Part shown: in pieces, positions 20,001-25,828 of the stretch
How positions within the stretch are numbered: the first letter of the stretch is position 1
How the letters are laid out: the number at the start of each line of letters is the position of its first letter
Assembly (NCBI GenBank): GCA_025201365.1
Contig: JAIXMF010000183.1
Location: 1 to 25,828, forward strand
Direction: 5' to 3'
DNA from: Syncephalis plumigaleata
Taxonomy: Eukaryota; Zoopagomycota; Zoopagomycetes; Zoopagales; Piptocephalidaceae
DNA: 25,828 bases
Made by a program: the position numbers and the translations under genes
The notes under the pieces: generated by a model
What the model was told of the DNA's origin: nothing
Databases searched by the model: none
Seen by the model: the letters and a program-made list of their open reading frames with translations, nothing else

Positions 20001-21223
20001 TAGGCATCGAAGCGGACGTCACCGCTCTAGGCAATGATCCAATGAGTATACTATTCAACGAGGAATTAGGTGCTGTCGTACAAGTGACACGACAAGGAGA
20101 GAAACAATTCCGCGAAATAATGAACAATGCTGGATTCCCATCCACGCATATCCATTCAATTGGTGTGGTTAGACCATTTGGCGATCAATCGATTGTATTC
20201 AAGCACAATGATACGATTTTATTAAAGAGTACAAGAGCCATACTAGAACGTCGATGGGCTGCCACCTCGTTTAGAATGCAAGCACTACGTGATAATCCAA
20301 CCTGTGCCCAGCAGGAATACGATCTCATTCATGATGATCAGGATCCAGGCTTGTCTTACCATCTGAAATACGGTCCCGCTAAATTAGATTCCATTCCAGC
20401 GGAACTGACCGCGGTATTACGTCCTAAAGTGGCCATTCTACGTGAACAAGGTGTCAATGGTCAAGTGGAGATGGCGTACGCGTTCACAAAAGCAGGATTC
20501 GAGGCGATCGATGTTCATATGACGGATTTGATACATGGACGCGTTACATTGAACGATTTTGTCGGATTCGCCGCATGCGGTGGATTCTCCTTTGGCGACG
20601 TACTTGGTGCTGCCTCAGGATGGGCTCAATCCGCGGCACTTAATGAACGAGCACGTAAGGAATTCTACGATTTCTTCAATTATCGTCAGGATACCTTTGC
20701 CTTGGGTGTATGTAACGGATGTCAATTCCTATCCAATCTAAGCGAATTGATACCTGGCACGGAACACTGGCCACGATTCGTACGCAATCTATCGGAACAA
20801 TTCGAGGCGCGTGTATCAATGGTGGAACTCGTGGAGGACACCGATTGCATCTTCTTTACAGGCATGCAAGGATCCAAATTCCCGATAGCCATTGCTCACG
20901 GTGAGGGTAGAGCCGAGTTTACAGATCGTGCCAAATTGTCGGCACTACACGAGAAACGACAAGTGGCCGTGCGCTACGTGGATCATCGTGGTGATGCCAC
21001 CGAAGTCTATCCGTACAATCCAAATGGTAGTCCACTTGGTGTCACCGGTGTGATGGCACTTAATGGACGCGTACTCGCTATGATGCCGCATCCCGAACGT
21101 GTTGTACGTCTAGAGGCCAACTCTTATTATCCATCCAAGATGTTAGAGGAATGGAATATGGAAGGACCATGGATGCGTATGTTCTATAATGCACGTCAAT
21201 GGGTGGAGAAACAACGCGACTAA
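17099..21223 (+). CDS. ADE6: Phosphoribosylformylglycinamidine (FGAM) synthase
   Basis: Fourth step of de novo purine synthesis: FGAR plus glutamine plus ATP to FGAM, in the cytosol. Single exon, 1374 aa, close to yeast Ade6 (1358). Start chosen at ATG 17099 ([15 protein letters not shown]). Domains in order: PurS-like N terminus; linker and first synthase half with [20 protein letters not shown] and [22 protein letters not shown]; second AIRS-like half with [12 protein letters not shown] and [16 protein letters not shown]; and a C-terminal class I glutamine amidotransferase beginning near [16 protein letters not shown], with nucleophile Cys1205 (GVCNGCQFL) and His1331/Glu1333 ([10 protein letters not shown]). 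The frame stays open with conserved motifs throughout, so the enzyme looks functional. Asn-rich and Glu/Lys-rich short inserts (about residues 64-78 and 880-886) are probably surface loops. Confidence 0.98.
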   Translation: MFILAGSSALSEFRRNQLTHKLRDVIPSVKSVTAAYYIHFVDSSVDTLSEQQQSVLNKLLSYGPASNDNNNNNDNDNTTRTCLESFIAGKPLDRNGQLDGYQVITVCPRPGTISPWSSKATEIASLCTLADCVRRIERGVVYLLEASPIDANTHMAICSHLHDRMTECVMDKLPTADIIFLQGQAGSLKHVEMLSHDQHLDAARAALVEANKNWGLALANDEIDYLVEAFVSSKPGSLHRNPTDVELMMFAQVNSEHCRHKIFGAQWTIDDQKKDHSLFQMIRNTYNLHPSRVLSAYSDNAAVLEGPKVARFTSDPQHRYTSTMEPVHMVIKVETHNHPTAVSPYPGAATGSGGEIRDEGAVGTGSKPKAGITGFTVSDLLIPGFEQPWEEDVGRPHHVASSLDIMIQAPLGGASFNNEFGRPNIGGYFRTFTERVARDTDGKESTIYGYHKPIMIAGGLGNIRDNHIHKQKITTGARLIVLGGPAMLIGLGGGAASSMASGSSSVDLDFASVQRDNPEMERRCQQVIDACTSLGEANPIQSIHDVGAGGLSNALPELVHDSQLGAVIQLRSIPCSDPTLSPMEIWCNESQERYVLAIAPEHLAQFETIAKRERCLYAVVGTTTAEEQFKLVDTLTDETPIDLPMSVLFGKPPRMSRTDTTIKPLRVPFDTSLTSYLPDVSDRFNEAVNRVLDLPSVASKKFLITIGDRTVTGLVMRDQMVGPWQVPVADVAVTATNYDSIMGEAMAMGERTPVALVDAAASARMAVGEAITNLAAASIKDISQIRLSANWMCAASEPGEGANLYAAVQAIGMDLCPKLGIAIPVGKDSMSMKMQWTDNVTNEPRTVTSPLSLIITGYATVEDVHRTLTPQLQVVANKEEEKESDNGVLLLLDLAGGQQRLGGSAICQVFKQVGDIAPNVDDPELLKAFFNGLQKARLSSSQALLAYHDRSDGGLFTTLVEMVFAGRLGIEADVTALGNDPMSILFNEELGAVVQVTRQGEKQFREIMNNAGFPSTHIHSIGVVRPFGDQSIVFKHNDTILLKSTRAILERRWAATSFRMQALRDNPTCAQQEYDLIHDDQDPGLSYHLKYGPAKLDSIPAELTAVLRPKVAILREQGVNGQVEMAYAFTKAGFEAIDVHMTDLIHGRVTLNDFVGFAACGGFSFGDVLGAASGWAQSAALNERARKEFYDFFNYRQDTFALGVCNGCQFLSNLSELIPGTEHWPRFVRNLSEQFEARVSMVELVEDTDCIFFTGMQGSKFPIAIAHGEGRAEFTDRAKLSALHEKRQVAVRYVDHRGDATEVYPYNPNGSPLGVTGVMALNGRVLAMMPHPERVVRLEANSYYPSKMLEEWNMEGPWMRMFYNARQWVEKQRD

Positions 21224-21255
21224 TAATCTTGCTTTCGCCAAGATGATGTCATTAT

Positions 21256-21261
21256 AATAAA
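21256..21261 (+). terminator. Poly(A) signal of the FGAM synthase gene
   Basis: AATAAA 33 bp after the TAA stop. Confidence 0.6.
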
Positions 21262-21431
21262 CTAGTATCTCGTTTATATTGTATAAATAGATTGGTATCA
21301 TCAAATGTTAAGTTGTATCATTTCTAGCCATTCTCACCGTTATTCTCATTCTCGCTTTCTATTCAAAAGTCACTTCTCGCACATATACTATTCGCAGTTC
21401 TCTTTTCTATTACTTTTTAAACAAAAATAAG

Positions 21432-22082
21432 ATGCATTGTCAATTACCTATTATAATGTTGCTAGGGCTAATAGCAACAACAACCACTACCGTTGCTCAT
21501 CAAAGTATGCGTCGACCAGTAGAAATGGCGATAAAGTCATTGACTATCTCCTCGTCGGATAGTGCTGAAGTACTGGTAGGTGCTACCGAGGAGTGTTCGG
21601 CCGCGTTGAAGAGTGATGACGTCGCGCCTACGTGTTTAGACGAACTCGCCAGGGCACCCAACGACAACGACAAACTACTCGTGGACATGTGCACCGAGTT
21701 AAATAATCAACCGGATAACGAAGCGTATCGTTGTTCGCGTGCCAAAGCGGAACATGCACTGAACGTGCTAGAAGCAAAATGTGGCGCAGAACTAGCTAAT
21801 GGCCATGCCGAGGCCATCGCCCTCTACTCGCGTTGGTATCTCTATCCATTGGCCGTGGATGTCATCTGCTCCAAGGATGACGATGGCAGCTTGTGTCATT
21901 ATGGTCCACCCAGCGAAACCATGCTCGATGCCAATTGGGAGTGTCTACGCTGTATACGTAAGGAGATTCGTATTGTAGATCATTGGGAGCCTAAACGAGT
22001 GGCAGGACCCGCCACGAAGGCTTACGATCGTTGGTGGTTCGCCAATAACGATCTTAAGCATCATTGTGGAATGAACGGTTAA
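21432..22082 (+). CDS. Cys-rich secreted protein, DUF7729-like
   Basis: 216 aa, single exon, function unknown. Residues 1-23 form a signal peptide (MHCQLPIIMLLGLIATTTTT...). Ten cysteines follow, the last at Cys213. The second half has the pattern C-x(n)-LYSRWYLYPLAVDVIC then KDDDGSLC and ECLRCIRK. This resembles the fungal secreted DUF7729 group as I remember it (C...Y..Y.PL....C.KD..G.YC ... C..C). The likely location is the cell wall or extracellular space. The family link is from pattern memory, so moderate at best; the gene call rests on the leader, regular Cys spacing and good codon composition. Confidence 0.75.
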   Translation: MHCQLPIIMLLGLIATTTTTVAHQSMRRPVEMAIKSLTISSSDSAEVLVGATEECSAALKSDDVAPTCLDELARAPNDNDKLLVDMCTELNNQPDNEAYRCSRAKAEHALNVLEAKCGAELANGHAEAIALYSRWYLYPLAVDVICSKDDDGSLCHYGPPSETMLDANWECLRCIRKEIRIVDHWEPKRVAGPATKAYDRWWFANNDLKHHCGMNG

Positions 22083-22495
22083 TCCAGGATTATTCTTACT
22101 ATTAGTAGTATATCGCGTATAGATTGCATAAGCAATTGAAAATGATTCAGGTTCATTCACTATATATATAAATATTGAATATCATCACAATTACTTTATT
22201 AAACAATGATTGCAATAGCTAATGTATACCAGTAGATTTATCTTGTAAACAAATCGGTAGCTTTCATTTTTCTTTCCATTTTATTAATTGCTCATTTCGT
22301 GTCTTTTGTAATTCAATGAAATTTGAGTTATTTACTAAATGTTATCCTATTGCTCATAATATACTAGTCGATACACGTTATTTCACTTTATATTCCACTA
22401 TTTAAACATTTATATATACTTGAACAGTCCGGTAGTGCAGTGATTCATATGTCGGTGAATACTCGTCATTCTCTTCAGTCTCCTCCTGTACAAAC
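22083..22495. other. AT-rich intergenic stretch, nothing recognised
   Basis: About 410 bp holding the 3' UTR of the secreted-protein gene (TTTATTAAACAATG near 22196) and the promoter of the U-box gene. No ORF, RNA gene or repeat stands out. Confidence 0.5.
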
Positions 22496-23790
22496 ATGGT
22501 CGCAATATTAATGAATTTAGCAGACACTAAAACATTATCTAACAATAGTAGTAGTAGTAGTAGTGGTTCTGTTGTAACTGCTACGGCCAACTGTCCAAGT
22601 AGAGAGTATTACACACCGGATAATCTAGTGGCTTGTTCAACGACTAGTGATAATAACACTAGTTGGATGGCAGATACATTCGTTAGACCACCAGTGACAT
22701 TGACCTTTACATTTCGGTAGTAGTAATAATAGTAATAATAATAGTAACATTTAGAAATAGATGACAGATATGTTCATCTATATCATGGCTAATCATTATA
22801 TTGCTTAGACAACCGGTAGAGTTGGTGTGCGTAGTAACGGGATCTAATGTTGGTAGACACACGGTGAAGAGCATGTCACTCTCGGTGCATGGTCGCGCAT
22901 TAATGCCAACACCCTCATTGTCGTCAAGAAGTACACGAACAAACAGTTCGGACAATTATCGTTGGAAGTCGGTAGGTCAAGTGGATATACCATCATCCAC
23001 CTATGCTACATCACGACACATGGGACAGGCAAGTGTTCTATTTTGTTAAATAAATTGCTATTTGCTGCGTAACTCTATATCAAACGAATAACGATGACAT
23101 TTCTAGTGTGTTTTATTCAATCTATCGCCCTATTTAAGAATTGCTTCATTGATGCATTTGCAGGAGAATCTACCTGCATCACGATCGAGTAGACTAGATG
23201 AACTTCCAATAATCAAGGATTTCAATCGATATCCATTGATTGTCGATCAAGTAACAATGACTATACTATCAAGTAATGAATACAGTCTATTTATTAGTAG
23301 CAGTATAACTTACACACATCTTTATACGTATTGACTACTATTAGTGTATGATGCCAATGTTCCCTCATTGCCATTCATCGAATTATGGGCCATACCCGGT
23401 CCTAGTTGGTCATTATCCGATTGGTGTTCTTTACCAAATGACGACAGTAACAATGACAACATTGCTAATAATGCTAGTCAAGATGACCGATTTATCGATC
23501 CTATTACTCAGGAAATAATGCATGATCCAGTATTGTTGCCATCAGGTCATCATTGTGATCGTTATACGAATATCCTTTACAGTGAACATTACGATAATAG
23601 TAATAATACTGACATAACAAGACATTCAGTTAATCATTAACTATGATCATTAATGTTATTACTCTATAGACATTTGGAAAAGTACAATACAGATCCATTT
23701 ACCGGATTACCTTTATTCATTGAAGATATCAAAGATGATCTTGAATTGAAAGAGGCCCTTGTTAAATGGCGACAATCACAGTTATTATAA
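22496..23790 (+). CDS. UBOX5/RNF37-like U-box E3 ubiquitin ligase, five exons
   Basis: Predicted E3 ligase. Exons by frame: 22496-22716, 22809-23028, 23164-23272, 23345 to about 23582, 23670-23790. The N-terminal region (FVRPPVTLTFTFRQPVELVCV ... VKSMSLSVHG) and LPFIELWAIPG match the N-terminal module of metazoan RNF37 (IKPPVYVTVSF ... IKRLEVWG). The C-terminal U-box reads DRFIDPITQEIMHDPVLLPSG ... HLEKYNTDPFTGLPLFIED, matching FLDPITLEIMPCPMLLPSG ... SDPFTG of human UBOX5. Intron 23029-23163 starts GC (AG|GCAAGT) rather than GT, and the frame requires it. The last intron is odd: the acceptor TAG|ACATTTGG needs phase 2, but the only good donor (A|GTGAAC at 23582) is phase 1, a one-base discrepancy. 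Either a base is missing in the assembly or this copy is damaged. Confidence 0.83.
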
Positions 23791-23977
23791 ATTAGAAGTG
23801 GAATGCGACATCTAATCTAGTATTTATTAAATAATAGTCATAGTATTAACATGTCATTGAATACAGAATGATTACTGCTTAGATATAGAAGGATTCTTTA
23901 ATGATAAAACATAATCTACAATTATTACGAACACATGCACATATGTATAAACCCTGACAGGATGCTTATCGATTACA
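23791..23977. other. Convergent 3' intergenic gap
   Basis: 187 bp between the stops of the U-box gene (+) and the GON4L-like gene (-), AT-rich, with no other feature. Confidence 0.5.
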
Positions 23978-25828
23978 TTAGCTTTTGTTGATATCGGATG
24001 TTTGTGATAATGTATCCTGATTGTTATTGTTGCTATTATTATTCTGTATAGCTGTCACTTTACGGAATGGATATTGCGGATACATTTCACGCCATGCTTG
24101 CCTTAATAGCATAGGTGGTCGATTACGAAGTACACGAGCATTGAGTAATTTGAATTTCCTACCAAAATGTGCTACACCCTATTGTATATACATATTATGT
24201 TATGTTAGTATCTTACTATAAAGCAATCATAGCAATTGTGATTACCTTGCGTAGTTTCTCTTCTTCTTCAAGTGATAATGCCTTAACTCGCATTAAATGC
24301 CAGTCTTTTACCGGATTACTAGGATAACGACGTGATTTGAGATTGTTAAAACGAGTGGCCAATTGTTTTGCTGTCATATTTGGTAGTAGATGCGAGCGTA
24401 TACTATGCCAATCATCGCCAAAAGCATGCAGTCCAATTAACAAAAGTGCATCCTGTGCCGGGAAGAAAGAGGTGCGTGCACGCGTGTTTGCTATATAAAA
24501 GTGACGAGAATGCGTTAATACTCAGGTATAATCTACTTGCTTACAGCACTCGTCTACTATACGACGGTACATTGACTTACCACAAACAATCTGAGGTATA
24601 AGTGCTTTGTCGAATATGGGAGCGAATGCTTGATTCAATTCACGTAGACTTGCGGGTAATGAGAGTGGCTTGTTCTCGTGTACCTCCCAGAAGAATTGCG
24701 CTTTCTCGCCCTCGTTACTAATGGGAATACGACGTCGACGACGTACTGGTCGACCCATATCGCGTACGAATTGTAGATCATCCGGTCCTTGAGATAACGG
24801 CGATGATATCCATTCTAATGCCATGTTCAAGCCGACAATATCGTGTAGAGACGGGAATGACACCATACGTTCATCGGTGGTGGGTGTAGCCGGTGTCCCG
24901 ATGGCCTCCTCGCGTAATCGAACAAGGCTAATAATCTGACGTCGCCAATGATCAGCATTTCATTGCCGATCTCACCTCGTACCTGTCGTTCTACCGTGTA
25001 TGTTTGCAATAATAATTGCAAATTGTTCTCCTGTTGCTGTCGTAGTAGTTGCAATTGATCTGTAGTGAATAAATAGTTGTCTGCTCGCGCGTAGGATGCA
25101 CCGGGTTTCACGCGACCGGCCGCCGTGATGTTCTCGTCATCTGAATCGGTATCCATAACGAGATCTTGATACTCGCGTTTCGAGATAATGGCATTCCTGT
25201 CCCATCGTAATTCCTCGCTTTGATCCTTTAATAGATTAGCATCGGCCGTAAACTCACAGTCATCATCGCCATCATCAAGTAGCTGCTGCTGTTCCTGTGA
25301 CGCTACCGCTGAATCATTGGCCATTACAAGTGATTCTAGGAAACGCATGTATTCCGCACTTTCTGGATCATCATTGGTTGAGGTTATGGGTGCACTCATA
25401 CTCGCTGTTAGTTTAGGAAGAATTCTAAGGGACCGGTATACGTTGATTGAACATATCTACTATGTCGTCTGTCGTTTCATCCAAATCATCACAGTCAATA
25501 TGATTGGTGTATGGTGGATGACTGTGAAATTGCATGACTAGCATTGATGAGGATTGCGATAAATATACTGCGATAGATCATCGTCAATACCGCCTACATC
25601 CCTAGGTAGAATGGATTGGCCATTGGATCCAATTGAGGTAGCGGTGACTCTTGACTCAATCCATTCGTTTGACGATCACCATCGTTGTTTGCGTCGACTG
25701 TTGTCAATCCCGAGAAATCTATCATATTAATGGCGGGTGCTGACATGTTCGTCATACTGGCTAGTAAATTCAATAAAGCGGTTGATGTCTCATTATTGGT
25801 GTTGCTGTTATTGGTATTACTATTATCA
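23978..25828 (-). CDS. GON4L-like nuclear protein with SANT/Myb-like region, 5' end beyond the window
   Basis: Exons in transcription order: uncertain pieces from 25828 to 25442, then 25404-24983, 24935-24581, 24490-24246, 24178-23978; phases agree at every junction from 25404 on. Introns: 25405-25441 (37 nt, tentative), 24936-24982 (47), 24491-24580 (90), 24179-24245 (67, with ATACTAAC branch). The protein has an acidic, Gln-rich part with LFTTDQLQLLRQQQENNLQL, like the Q..LLRQQ..QH.QLL motif of GON4L. It then has PAQDALLLIGLHAFGDDW, MTAKQLATRFNNLKSRR and NPVKDW, matching GON4L's EDNLLALGLKHF ... KT..Q...R.KNL..SR..NIIK region. A basic block RPVRRRRRIP may be a nuclear signal. Human GON4L is a chromatin-linked transcriptional cofactor; the role in this organism is not known. 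Bases 25442-25828 are coding-like in changing frames with Asn-rich sequence. Confidence 0.78.

Overview
This window looks like the compact nuclear genome of an early-diverging fungus. It carries a fungal-type plasma-membrane H+-ATPase, a large eukaryotic FGAM synthase, secreted hydrolases and a nuclear tRNA-Val. Introns are tiny (about 37-135 nt) with GTAAGT-like donors and TACTAAC/CTAAC branch sites, and intergenic DNA is AT-rich with AATAAA signals. A mycoparasitic or saprotrophic Zoopagomycota/Mucoromycota-grade fungus is my best guess; the lineage is inference.

Layout, left to right: (1) 65-5490 (+), a 16-exon P3A H+-ATPase gene (PMA1 type). A 1.63-kb TA-flanked palindromic DNA element (1088-2720) sits inside a coding exon. 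With the element and one TA copy disregarded, the exons sum to exactly 2769 nt (922 codons plus stop). (2) 5822-6310 (-), a small secreted protein, possibly a divergent CAP/SCP family member. (3) 6311-7724, no convincing gene. (4) 7725-9161 (+), a GH15 glucoamylase. (5) 9162-11294, a gene-poor stretch with T-tract repeats, a GC-rich 17-mer present twice, and a tRNA-Val(AAC). (6) 11295-13802 (+), a secreted subtilisin-like protease. (7) 13966-16320 (-), a GH9 endoglucanase whose signal-peptide exon is separated by a 42-nt intron. (8) 17099-21223 (+), FGAM synthase (ADE6/purL). (9) 21432-22082 (+), a Cys-rich secreted protein resembling DUF7729. (10) 22496-23790 (+), a UBOX5/RNF37-like U-box ubiquitin ligase. 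(11) 23978 to beyond the right edge (-), a GON4L-like nuclear protein with a SANT/Myb-like region.

Five of the nine protein genes encode predicted secreted products, three of them hydrolases (starch/glycogen, protein, beta-glucan). This fits a fungus that feeds by extracellular digestion; the proton gradient made by the H+-ATPase would drive uptake of the products. There is no operon logic. The genes are separate eukaryotic transcription units, several of them convergent with closely abutting 3' ends.

The most unusual object is the near-perfect palindromic element in the H+-ATPase exon. It has arms of about 740 bp with a single mismatch seen by eye, a central spacer of about 150 bp, CAGTGAGCG ends, TA flanks and no recognisable transposase.
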